Positions 55,051 to 63,581 of a DNA stretch of 64,000 nt are shown piece after piece. The notes beneath the pieces are model-generated. The model searched no databases, was not told the DNA's origin, and saw only the letters and a list, made by a program, of their open reading frames with translations. Source of the stretch: Thaumarchaeota archaeon SCGC AAA007-O23 (lineage in GTDB: Archaea > Thermoproteota > Nitrososphaeria > Nitrososphaerales > Nitrosopumilaceae); the NCBI GenBank assembly GCA_000402075.1, contig ARWO01000002.1:24073-88072 (forward strand), written 5' to 3'. The stretch's first letter is position 1, and each line of letters begins with the position of its first letter. The position numbers and the translations under genes are program-made.

Positions 55051-55743
55051 ATGAAACTAGCAGCATTATTCTCTGGAGGAAAGGACAGCACATATTCAAT
55101 TTATAAAGTAAAACAAATGGGGCATGATGTAAAATGCTTGGTAACTGTTTTCCCTAAATCTTCGGACAGCCAACTATTACATTTTCCTGCCATAGAATTA
55201 ACAAAATTACAGTCCAAGACTTTGAAAATTTCCCAAATTACTTCAACTTTAGATTCTAATGAATTAGCAGAAGAAATGGATGCTCTTAAAATATTATTGA
55301 AAAGGGCTAAGCAAGATTTTCAAATTGAAGGCTTGGTGCATGGTGGCATATCTAGCGAATTTCAGAAAAAACATTTTGAAAAAATCTGTAAGGAAAATGA
55401 TTTGAAGATAATTACTCCGTTATGGAAAATAAACGCAAAAGAATACATGAATGATCTAATCGTTTCTAATTTTAAATTTATTTTAACTAGTGTATCATCT
55501 GACGGCTTGGATGAAAGATGGTTGGGGAAAATTATTTCCGCACATGATATATTGCAATTAAATAAATTATCTGACAAATATGGATTCAACCTAAATTTTG
55601 AAGGTGGGGAGGCTGAAACCTTTGTTATTGACTGTCCGCTTTACTCACATTCTATTAACATAAACAAGTCAAAAACAATATGGGATGGCTATAGAGGAAG
55701 GTTTGAAATAGAGGATGCTGGTTTAGATTCTAATGCTAGATAA
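55051..55743 (+). CDS. dph6: Diphthine-ammonia ligase (Dph6-like)
   Basis: 230-aa ATP-pyrophosphatase-family protein. It starts LAALFSGGKDSTYSIYKV (PP-loop). GLVHGGISSEFQKKHFEKICKE and the NFEGGEAETFVIDCPLY segment are the signatures of Dph6, which amidates diphthine on aEF2. The stop overlaps the srp54 start by 11 nt. Confidence 0.9.
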   Translation: MKLAALFSGGKDSTYSIYKVKQMGHDVKCLVTVFPKSSDSQLLHFPAIELTKLQSKTLKISQITSTLDSNELAEEMDALKILLKRAKQDFQIEGLVHGGISSEFQKKHFEKICKENDLKIITPLWKINAKEYMNDLIVSNFKFILTSVSSDGLDERWLGKIISAHDILQLNKLSDKYGFNLNFEGGEAETFVIDCPLYSHSININKSKTIWDGYRGRFEIEDAGLDSNAR

Positions 55744-57058
55744 TCTAAAATCTAGTCTGAGGGCTGCTATTAAAAAAATAGTAAGTTCTTCAGGTATTGA
55801 TGAGGAACTGATTAAAGAATTATCTAAAGACGTTCAACGTTCATTATTACAATCTGATGTTAATGTCAAGTTAGTATTCGAAATCACTAAAAACATTGAG
55901 AATCGCTCATTAAATGAGAAACCTCCACCAGGATTGTCAAGAAAGGATCATATTGTAAAAATATTATATGATGAACTTGCGAAGATGTTAGGCAATGATA
56001 CTGAATTTCATTTTAAATCTGGAAAAATCAACAAAGTTCTCCTGTTAGGAATTCAAGGCAGTGGAAAGACTACCGTCACATCAAAGCTTGCCAGATTTTT
56101 GTCAAAGCAGGGTTACCGCATAGGTGTAATTGGTGCTGATACATTTAGACCTGGAGCTTTGGTCCAATTGCGAACAATGTGTGAAAAATCTGGTGTTGAA
56201 GTTTATGGTGATGAAAAAAACAAAGATTCACCTCAAATTGTTAAAAACGGTTTAAAACATTTTGAAAGTTCTAACCTTGATATAATTTTGATTGATACTG
56301 CTGGAAGGCACAAGGAGGAAAAAGATTTGCTAGATGAGATGAAGCGAATCAATAAAGTTGCTTCGCCTGATCTCGCACTGTTGATAATTGATGGAACAAT
56401 TGGTCAACAGTGTCATGCTCAGGCCGAAGCATTTCATAAAATAGTTCCAGTTGGGGGAATAATAATTACCAAACTTGATAGTTCCGCTAAAGGAGGAGGA
56501 GCATTGGCTGCCTCAGCAGCTACTGGCGCACAAGTGATGTACATTGGTACGGGTGAACGTATCGATGATTTGGAAACATTCTCTCCAACTCGTTTTGTAG
56601 GTAGATTGCTAGGTATGGGCGACATTCAAGCAGTATTGGACTTGGCTAAGAGATTAGAAAATGAGGCTGACGACGTTCGTATGAAAAGAATATCAAGCGG
56701 TAAGATGAACATGGAAGACTTCTATTATCAACTTGAAGAGGTTACAAAAGTTGGTTCGTTTCAAGGATTACTTGAGAGTATGCCGGGTTTATCGGGCATG
56801 GTCAAAGAAGATCAGCTTGATAAAATGGAAGAAAGAATAGACAAATGGCGATTTATCATTCAAAGTATGAACCAAGATGAAAAGGCTGATCCTGATCTTC
56901 TCAATGCTTCTAGGGTTAAGAGAATTGCACGAGGTTCTGGCTGGCCTGAGCATGAAGTTAAGGAACTAATAAAAAATTATAAAAATTCAAAAAATATGAT
57001 GAAGGCATCTAAAGGAAGACAGATGCAAGGTTTTCTTCGTAAACTTGGAATGGGTTAA
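55733..57058 (+). CDS. srp54: Signal recognition particle protein SRP54
   Basis: 441-aa GTPase that recognises signal sequences with 7S RNA and SRP19. The N domain (1-90) is followed by the G domain with GIQGSGKTT, DTAGRHKEE and TKLDSSAKGGGA. The M domain is Met-rich (IQSMNQDE, MGDIQAVLDLA). Standard length. It overlaps dph6 by 11 nt. Confidence 0.96.
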   Translation: MLDNLKSSLRAAIKKIVSSSGIDEELIKELSKDVQRSLLQSDVNVKLVFEITKNIENRSLNEKPPPGLSRKDHIVKILYDELAKMLGNDTEFHFKSGKINKVLLLGIQGSGKTTVTSKLARFLSKQGYRIGVIGADTFRPGALVQLRTMCEKSGVEVYGDEKNKDSPQIVKNGLKHFESSNLDIILIDTAGRHKEEKDLLDEMKRINKVASPDLALLIIDGTIGQQCHAQAEAFHKIVPVGGIIITKLDSSAKGGGALAASAATGAQVMYIGTGERIDDLETFSPTRFVGRLLGMGDIQAVLDLAKRLENEADDVRMKRISSGKMNMEDFYYQLEEVTKVGSFQGLLESMPGLSGMVKEDQLDKMEERIDKWRFIIQSMNQDEKADPDLLNASRVKRIARGSGWPEHEVKELIKNYKNSKNMMKASKGRQMQGFLRKLGMG

Positions 57059-57095
57059 TCGTTTGTTTATTATTTTCAATTAAGCTACATTTTTT

Positions 57096-58271
57096 ATGCA
57101 AAAGTATGGCGTGTCGGAAGAACACGATAAAATCATACATCAATCAAAATCCATTCTTAAGGAATGTGATTTATGTGATAATTGTTTAGGAAGATTTTTC
57201 ATCAATTCCACCCATCTCTCATCAGGGAAAAGGCTGGGTAATAAAATTAGAAATTCAATAAATTCTAGAGCTGTTACAGAATGTTACATTTGTAAAAATT
57301 TACTCTCTAACGCGGATCTTTATGTAAAAATGATGCAGAATGCGTCAATGGGATATGAATTCTCTACTTTCACAGTTGGTGCAATCTTAAAACAATCTAT
57401 TATTGAAAGGGATGATAAACTACGATCAAAGTTTCATCTTCATGGTGTTGATGGGATAAAAACAGCGGTAACAAGAGAACTTGGGAAAAAATTTGTAAGT
57501 AAAACAAAGAAACGCATTGATCATCTTTTAGCTGATATCACATTTACAATTAATTTTAGAACTGAACAATGTAATGTGAAAACAAAACCCATATTTTTGT
57601 ATGGGAAATATATTAAAGATAAGAGAGGCTTACCTCAAAAAGAGGAATCATGTCAAGACTGTAAAGGTAAGGGATGTATTTTTTGTAATAATCATGGGAT
57701 AGTTTCATTTGATAGCGTTGAAGGTAAAATATCTAAATTTCTTTATGAAAAATTTGAGACAGAACAAGTAAAGTTTACTTGGATAGGCGGCGAAGATAAA
57801 ACAAGCCTTGTTATGGGTAATGGGAGACCGTTTTTTGCGAAATTACTGTCTCCAAAAAAACGAAATGTTAGACTAGCAAAAAAATCCAACCTTGATGAAA
57901 TTATGATCCATGCATTAAGGAAGATAGATCATATTCCAAATGGCTCAATTCGCTTTAAATCTAAAATAAAGATGCTAGTCTTGGCAAAAAATGACATTTC
58001 ATCCAATAAACTGAAAAGGTTAAAACAACTTGTCACTGTCCCAATTGAAATTATCGACTCTAATAATAAACATCATAAAAGGGCAATTCACAAATTAAAA
58101 TATAAAAAAAATTCTTTACAATCATTTACTGTTGAGATAGAGGCAGATGGCGGTATACCCATAAAACGTTTTGTTGACGGATTTAACATTATTCCTAACA
58201 TAAGTAGTATTTTAGGTATACAATGCTCTTGCGAAAAATTTGATATTAATCAAATCTACTTGTCAAAATAA
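57096..58271 (+). CDS. pus10: tRNA pseudouridine synthase Pus10
   Basis: 391-aa enzyme making pseudouridine 54 and 55 in archaeal tRNA. The N-terminus has zinc cysteines CDLCDNCLGR and CYIC; CQDCKGKGCIFC follows near residue 190. The catalytic region reads GGEDKTSLVMGNGRPF, where the family usually has GREDxD; the Asp is kept but the Arg is Gly. Whether that changes activity is unknown. Confidence 0.92.
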   Translation: MQKYGVSEEHDKIIHQSKSILKECDLCDNCLGRFFINSTHLSSGKRLGNKIRNSINSRAVTECYICKNLLSNADLYVKMMQNASMGYEFSTFTVGAILKQSIIERDDKLRSKFHLHGVDGIKTAVTRELGKKFVSKTKKRIDHLLADITFTINFRTEQCNVKTKPIFLYGKYIKDKRGLPQKEESCQDCKGKGCIFCNNHGIVSFDSVEGKISKFLYEKFETEQVKFTWIGGEDKTSLVMGNGRPFFAKLLSPKKRNVRLAKKSNLDEIMIHALRKIDHIPNGSIRFKSKIKMLVLAKNDISSNKLKRLKQLVTVPIEIIDSNNKHHKRAIHKLKYKKNSLQSFTVEIEADGGIPIKRFVDGFNIIPNISSILGIQCSCEKFDINQIYLSK

Positions 58272-58324
58272 TTAATCATAGATTATGATTAACATTTTTC
58301 TAGTTAAAATAATGATTTTCAACA

Positions 58325-59032
58325 TTGAACCCCTTACTAAAAGTTAGAAACGCACTTCAGAATGGCATTTTGCCAAAAAAAGAATATTCCTTAATAGTCA
58401 AACGGTTTTCAAATGTAGTTTCTGGCATTTCTAGAATAGAGAAAGCTTCTGGTGTTGATTTTCCTCTAGCGTATGTTGAACCTTCTGTAACTATATCTTC
58501 ATCAGGTACAAATTCATTCGAATATGGCATATTATTTGCAAGAACAATTCCTGTCGTTGCGAAAAATACTTTACAAGTTGTTATTCAGATATCTGCACCG
58601 CTAGTGGCGTATGGTTTGAAGGGGACAATACATGCAATTTTGGCACACGAATTTTTACATTATTTAGAATTAATGCGTAAAATTTCTAATATGGAATTAA
58701 TCTCTGATGAAATTTCGGCAAATCTTTTTGAAAATGTTTATACAGATAGTGAAAGATTATTTGAGCCACGTGCTGTATTTAGTGATAAGACATTACTTTC
58801 ACATATAACAAAAAAATTTCCATCAGGATTTAGAGATTATAAACTTGAGGATAAAGTGATAAAACACTGGATTGAAAAAAATCTTCCTGTAACAAATATC
58901 ACATTAGATACTAACATTACAAAATTATCATCAGATTTAATTTCAAAAATGAGATTAGCGCCTAACCTTATCTCAAAAATTGAAAGTTTTGAATTAAAGG
59001 CAGTAAAGTTAAGAAAAAAAAGACTTTATTAG
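58325..59032 (+). CDS. Hypothetical HEXXH-containing protein, 235 aa
   Basis: The stretch ILAHEFLHYLELMRK (near residues 103-117) contains HEFLH, a zinc-metallopeptidase-type motif, within a predicted helix. No signal peptide or membrane anchor was seen. The start is TTG at 58325. The stop overlaps the convergent S27ae gene by 4 nt. A peptidase role is plausible but not established. Confidence 0.75.
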   Translation: MNPLLKVRNALQNGILPKKEYSLIVKRFSNVVSGISRIEKASGVDFPLAYVEPSVTISSSGTNSFEYGILFARTIPVVAKNTLQVVIQISAPLVAYGLKGTIHAILAHEFLHYLELMRKISNMELISDEISANLFENVYTDSERLFEPRAVFSDKTLLSHITKKFPSGFRDYKLEDKVIKHWIEKNLPVTNITLDTNITKLSSDLISKMRLAPNLISKIESFELKAVKLRKKRLY

Positions 59033-59199
59033 AGAAATTCTGTCAAACCACATTTACCGCATGTTCTTCTGTCTTTGTGTTCTGACATGAAAACGCCCTT
59101 GCCACAGCGAGAACAATTCTTATGTGTTTTAGATATTTTTTCACCATCTATTTTATAGTATTTGTAAACACTTGGACTAAGTCCTTTTTTTCCAGCCAT
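59029..59199 (-). CDS. rps27ae: Ribosomal protein S27ae
   Basis: 56-aa zinc ribbon protein. It reads MAGKKGLSPSVYKYYKIDGE, then CSRCGKG and CGKCGLTEF. The ATG at 59199 overlaps the stop of the S24e gene, so the two are coupled. Eukaryotic S27a is fused to ubiquitin; the archaeal form is not. Confidence 0.93.
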   Translation of the reverse strand: MAGKKGLSPSVYKYYKIDGEKISKTHKNCSRCGKGVFMSEHKDRRTCGKCGLTEFL

Positions 59200-59615
59200 T
59201 AGCTATCATCACTTTTGTCTTTTGTTTTTGTATCAGGTTTATCAACAGGTGCATCTGCCTTTGCTGGTTCTGCATCTGCCTTTGCTGGTTCTACATCTGC
59301 AGCTTTTTCATCTTTTTTCTCTTCTTTAGAACTTTTAGCTTTATCTAAACGATCAAAAATAACAGGACTTACATGTTTTCTTGCAAGTTTTTCATCATCA
59401 TATACATAAAATGTACCCGTAATTTTTGGCTGACCAGTACGATTTTGTAGCTTCATTGGAATTACAATTTTTCCATCTAATTTGAATTCTTTAGTAATCA
59501 TTTCTACTGCTTCTAGTTTTTTGAGTTTTCCTCCCAGTCCCTTAAAATCACAAATAATCTCTCGTCTAGATAAAAATGAGTTCTTTTCATCACTTAACGT
59601 CTCAATCATTGACAT
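59199..59615 (-). CDS. rps24e: Ribosomal protein S24e with acidic/Ala tail
   Basis: 138 aa. The first ~98 residues are S24e (NSFLSRREIICDFKGLGGKLKKLEAVEM; FYVYDDEKLARK). The last ~40 residues are a low-complexity Lys/Glu/Ala/Asp tail containing PAKADAEPAKADAP, from a repeated 18-nt DNA unit. S24e is normally about 100 aa, so the tail is an extension of unknown role. Confidence 0.92.
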   Translation of the reverse strand: MSMIETLSDEKNSFLSRREIICDFKGLGGKLKKLEAVEMITKEFKLDGKIVIPMKLQNRTGQPKITGTFYVYDDEKLARKHVSPVIFDRLDKAKSSKEEKKDEKAADVEPAKADAEPAKADAPVDKPDTKTKDKSDDS

Positions 59616-59670
59616 GTTTCAAATCCTTCGAGTATTTCATATAAACCTTCAACATAATATCAACAAATTT

Positions 59671-60254
59671 ATGAAATCACTACAGAAAAAAATTATGGAC
59701 AGATTTATGGTACACTTGAAAAATTCTGACTATGAACCTAAAGATGCAAAAAATATTCTTTCCAATTCACGAGATCTAACTTATGGAATGACTGTAACCA
59801 TTCGTGATTGTAGAGTATCTAGCAAATTCATTGAATTAGATGTTTCAGTGCATCAAAATAACCTTGAATTATTGTTAGAAAAATTAACTTCGATTGGACA
59901 AATTGATCATTCTAGACATATTATTGAAGAAGAAATTGAGAAAAATCAATTGATTAAAGATGGAATTTTTACTTTAATAATGAAAGGTTTTGGGAATGCC
60001 ATGAGGCATTAGAGGGCGTATGGAAACAATGCACCGGTGATGAAAAAGAACTAATTCAAGGATTAATACTAGTTGCTGCAGCACTTGTGCATTATCAGAA
60101 AGATGAAAATACAATATGTCTTTCAGTGCTTGGTCGTGCGCTAAAAAAATTACATAGTAAATCAGGTGAGTATTATAAAATTAATGTTGATAGGGTTAAA
60201 CAAAAAACAATTGAAATATTGGATAAAAAAGAAATCTCCACTTTTACGTTTTAA
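59671..60254 (+). pseudogene. DUF309-containing protein, apparent frameshift
   Basis: The ATG frame at 59671 (or 59695) encodes 113 aa and ends at 60012. A second frame, continuous in family sense, runs to 60254: ERFWECHEALEGVW, then GLILVAAALVHYQK, a classic DUF309 motif. One T missing in the T5 run 59966-59970 explains the break; with six T the sequence reads DGIFYFNNERFWECHE. So the gene is probably one protein of about 193 aa. It is a sequencing under-call or a real mutation. The 3' end overlaps apgM by 11 nt. Confidence 0.8.
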
Positions 60255-61488
60255 ACAGTTCTATTCCAGTTTTTACTACCTGTGCGCCCTCAATTAATCC
60301 AATTGCACCCTTTTTGGCCTCCGCCTCAGTGAAACGTTGTGTATCATCGTTTGTTATCATATCGCCAGAAATTAGCACAGGAACTGGATCAGCACTATGT
60401 CCTTTATGGATACTTGGTGTAGAATGATCTGCTGATATCATCACTGCAACCTTTGATACGTCTGTATGATCTAGCAAAGTTCCAAAAAAGCGCTTATCAA
60501 TCTCTTCAATATTTTTCATTTTACCAATTGCATCACCGTCATGCCCAAACTCGTCAGGTCCCTTCAAGTGTACGTATATGGCATTCTCAGTTTCCATTGC
60601 CTGTGCCGCAACACTAGCTTTCTCTTCATAATCAGTTAGACCACCAGCATTGTACGCCCTCATTTTAAGAATATTGGAAATACCAACCTCCACCGGCATG
60701 TCAACTATACATGAAAAATTCATAGAATGCAAATCATTAATTGGTTTCACATTTGGATATTTATTACCAGCATCTCTTAACAATATACTATTTAGTAATT
60801 TTTTATTTTTTTGTGATCTCCTTTTATTAACATCACTTTTTTTCATTATTTCTAATGATTGTTCAGTAAACTCATTTACCAAATTTGCCGTACTAATTGC
60901 ATCTTCTGTCTGTTCTAGAGGAATACATTTTTCTATTTTCATAAAATCACTCACTGCCTTTGCAATTCCCATTCCATCTACTCGCCCATAAGCTGGATCA
61001 GTATTAGAAATTTCTGAGGAAAGTGGTTTGCTGTCTCTTAACCTTACAGTAACTCTATGTCCAACTGTTGGGGCTACGACTACAGATGCATTAGGGCTTG
61101 AAAATTTGATTTCTTTTTCAATTTCTTTTGAAATTTCTTTTACGTCCTCTCTCTCAATTTTTCTACCTGCTCGCCGATCAATAATTTTTCCCTCATTGTC
61201 TAATGTAGCAAAATTACCACGCAATGCCAAATCACCATCCTTAAAATCAATCCCAATTCCAATTGCCTCAACTACACCTCTTCCCGCATAGTTAGAATGT
61301 TGAAACTTGTATCCTAGCATGTTAAAGACAGCAATGTCTGATTCTGGTGCTATACCCTTTCCAACTGATATAACCTGACCCATAATACCATTTTTTGCTA
61401 ACATATCCATATTTTTTGTCGTTGCAGCCTCAAGCGGTGTCTTTCCTGCCAAGTCTGGATGTGGTAGATCACCAACACCATCTAACAA
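60244..61488 (-). CDS. apgM: Cofactor-independent phosphoglycerate mutase (archaeal type)
   Basis: 414-aa form from TTG at 61488. Interconverts 3- and 2-phosphoglycerate, using metals. LDGVGDLPHPDLAGKTPLEAA, MLGYKFQHSNYAGRGVVEA and VMISADHSTPSIHKGHSADPVPVL are standard. The frame continues upstream as KIIYVLLDG, the usual first beta strand, but no ATG, GTG or TTG is in frame with it; an ATG at 61508 lies in another frame. Either a rare start or one missing base is likely. Catalytic Ser region is in the ESDIAVFNML segment. Confidence 0.93.
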   Translation of the reverse strand: MLDGVGDLPHPDLAGKTPLEAATTKNMDMLAKNGIMGQVISVGKGIAPESDIAVFNMLGYKFQHSNYAGRGVVEAIGIGIDFKDGDLALRGNFATLDNEGKIIDRRAGRKIEREDVKEISKEIEKEIKFSSPNASVVVAPTVGHRVTVRLRDSKPLSSEISNTDPAYGRVDGMGIAKAVSDFMKIEKCIPLEQTEDAISTANLVNEFTEQSLEIMKKSDVNKRRSQKNKKLLNSILLRDAGNKYPNVKPINDLHSMNFSCIVDMPVEVGISNILKMRAYNAGGLTDYEEKASVAAQAMETENAIYVHLKGPDEFGHDGDAIGKMKNIEEIDKRFFGTLLDHTDVSKVAVMISADHSTPSIHKGHSADPVPVLISGDMITNDDTQRFTEAEAKKGAIGLIEGAQVVKTGIELFKT

Positions 61489-61657
61489 AACATAGATTAT
61501 CTTAACATGATTATTATCAGCGATTTTTCTCCACCCCTATTTTCATGAAATCGATGTGATGCTTAAAAACTTGTAATTAAGACAGCGATCTTAGAAATAA
61601 TTATCTACATACAATCTTTTGGAAAGATTTTAACTCTCAAAAATTGCATTATTTCTT

Positions 61658-62673
61658 ATGGGAGATATGAGGAAAGACTATGTTCTTGAACGTGAGGTCA
61701 TAGTTCATCCAACTACAAAAAAAATACCAATACCAAAAAATGCCCATATTGTCCTGGTAACGAATCTATGACTAATCCATCATTATTAGCACTTGTTGCA
61801 AAAGATGGAATGTTGCAAAGGTTACAAGACAGCGAGGATTTTTTTGTGGAAGATTGGTCTGTTCGTGTATTTGAAAGTAAAGAACCAACTGTTTCAATAT
61901 CCACTAAAAATTCATATAGTGATAGACCACTGTATAGCGAACCTGCATATGGCTATCATTACATTGTAGTTGTATCTCCTAAACATAAAGACACTCTTGC
62001 TACTATAGACACTGAACAATTGTCAAATGTTTTGGTTGTGGTTCAGGATAGACTTAGGTGGTTATACACACAAAAAGGAGTCACATATGTAACTATTTTC
62101 GTTAATCATGGTAAAGAGTCTGGAAGTAATGTGGAACACTCACACATCAATATGGTAAGTTTTTCAACTTTACCTCCAAGAATTGATGAAGAAGCTGAAG
62201 CCTCACATCAAATCTTTAATGATAAAGGTGTATGTCCGATGTGCCAAGTAGTAGATACTGAAACTAGTGGACCAAGACAAATCTTACAAACTGAAGGATT
62301 TATAGCATTTTGTCCTTGGGCACCTTCTTACCCTTTTGAATTTTGGATATGTCCTAAAAAACATTCCACTAGTTTCACAAAAATTTCTCAAAAAGAAATT
62401 AACGATCTGTCGTTAATTTTAAGGGCAACGCTTGGGGGTTTGACGAAAGAAATTAAGGATGTATCATTTAATTTAGCATTTCATCTATCACCCGAAAAGA
62501 AAAATAGCAGGCAAATTCATTGGCATATCGAAGTATATCCCATAACAGAACATTGGTCTGGTCTTGAACGAGGATATGGTGTATTTCTTAATACAATATC
62601 ACCCGAGAAGGCGGCTGAAGCACTAGGCACTGCATGTAGAAAAGAGCTAGCAAATCTTGTCGGAATAGAGTAA
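61658..62673 (+). CDS. Galactose-1-phosphate uridylyltransferase / HIT-like nucleotidyltransferase, apparent frameshift
   Basis: The intact frame from 61768 codes for 301 aa. An upstream ATG at 61658 starts MGDMRKDYVLEREVIVHPTTKK in another frame; one more A in the A8 run 61717-61724 joins it to CPYCPGNESMTNP and the rest. Then the metal-binding CPYC would be restored. Active-site parts are EHSHIN (usually HPH) near residue 131 of the 301-aa frame and IHWHIEVYP near 261. Expected to transfer a nucleotide between sugar phosphates; the substrate is not certain. Confidence 0.8.
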
Positions 62674-62712
62674 TAAAAACAGTTTATTTATCCATAACAA
62701 AATTTCATTCAT

Positions 62713-63141
62713 ATGAAAATGCAATATGGGGCTTACATTGCAATGGCAGGTATTGGTTTGTATGCAATGTTTGTAGCAGAAATAATTTCGATTTTTAATT
62801 TTATGGGTGACCCGACCTTGACTGAGTTTTTTGAGCCTGAATCAAAAATTTTACAATTTATCTCAATAGGTGTCGCACCAGGAGTGATCATGTCTGGTAC
62901 ATCCTATATGATTGGAAGGAAATTTGGATCAAAACAAATTGGTTGGCTGGTAATTGCTGGTGGCATTGTATTGTTAGTTGGTATGTCTTCTGCATATACT
63001 ATGCTAGATAGCATAGACAAAGATTATCATGTATTTACTGTCGTTATAACTCCGCCACTATTCATGGTTGTTTCTATACCAGTTATAATAGTAGGAGCAC
63101 TTTTGTTTAGAATTAAAAAAAGATCAAGAAAATATTTTTAA
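62713..63141 (+). CDS. Hypothetical membrane protein, 142 aa
   Basis: Four hydrophobic segments (roughly 8-30, 52-68, 78-97, 111-135) and a basic end (KKRSRKYF). No catalytic motif was recognised. The gene is preceded by a 39-nt gap and converges with the GNAT gene, overlapping it by 4 nt. Function unknown. Confidence 0.75.
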   Translation: MKMQYGAYIAMAGIGLYAMFVAEIISIFNFMGDPTLTEFFEPESKILQFISIGVAPGVIMSGTSYMIGRKFGSKQIGWLVIAGGIVLLVGMSSAYTMLDSIDKDYHVFTVVITPPLFMVVSIPVIIVGALLFRIKKRSRKYF

Positions 63142-63575
63142 TTATGATCATATCGCATGCCATTTGATTCATGTTTAAATCCAATTCTCTCATAAAATTG
63201 CTTTACATCATCCTTACAATCTAAAATTATTTTGTAACAATTTTTTTCTTTTGCACGTTCTAACATGGACATAACAAGTTTAATTCCAATTCCTTTTCCC
63301 TCGTAATCTTTTCTTACTACTACGTCTTCAATATGACCAACAAGTCCACCATCATGAATAAATTTTTGTTCAATGAATAATGTAGTAGAGCCAATAATTT
63401 TGTTGTCATCTACCGCAACATGGATTATATGATTTATGTTTTGTTTTATTTTTTTCAAAATTTCCTTGGCTTTATTTTTATCAATATCACTTGCCTTTCT
63501 TAAAAAATCTAAACTTTCCAGGAATCCTTTTTCAAGATCATCTTCTTCAATTTCACGAATTATAATTTCTGACAT
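63138..63575 (-). CDS. GNAT-family N-acetyltransferase
   Basis: 145 aa with the acetyl-CoA binding motif VRKDYEGKGIGIKLVMSMLE and the C-terminal FYERIGFKHES. The pattern HIEDVVV followed by the motif resembles glucosamine-6-phosphate acetyltransferase (Gna1). It lies 6 nt after a sugar nucleotidyltransferase gene on the same strand, so a role in activated amino-sugar synthesis is likely but unproved. Confidence 0.85.
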   Translation of the reverse strand: MSEIIIREIEEDDLEKGFLESLDFLRKASDIDKNKAKEILKKIKQNINHIIHVAVDDNKIIGSTTLFIEQKFIHDGGLVGHIEDVVVRKDYEGKGIGIKLVMSMLERAKEKNCYKIILDCKDDVKQFYERIGFKHESNGMRYDHN

Positions 63576-63581
63576 ATTAAA

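Noticed and set aside
60002..60254. Independent short gene after the 113-aa frame
   Set aside because: No suitable start precedes the WECHEALEGVW motif, and one T restores a continuous DUF309 protein with the upstream frame.
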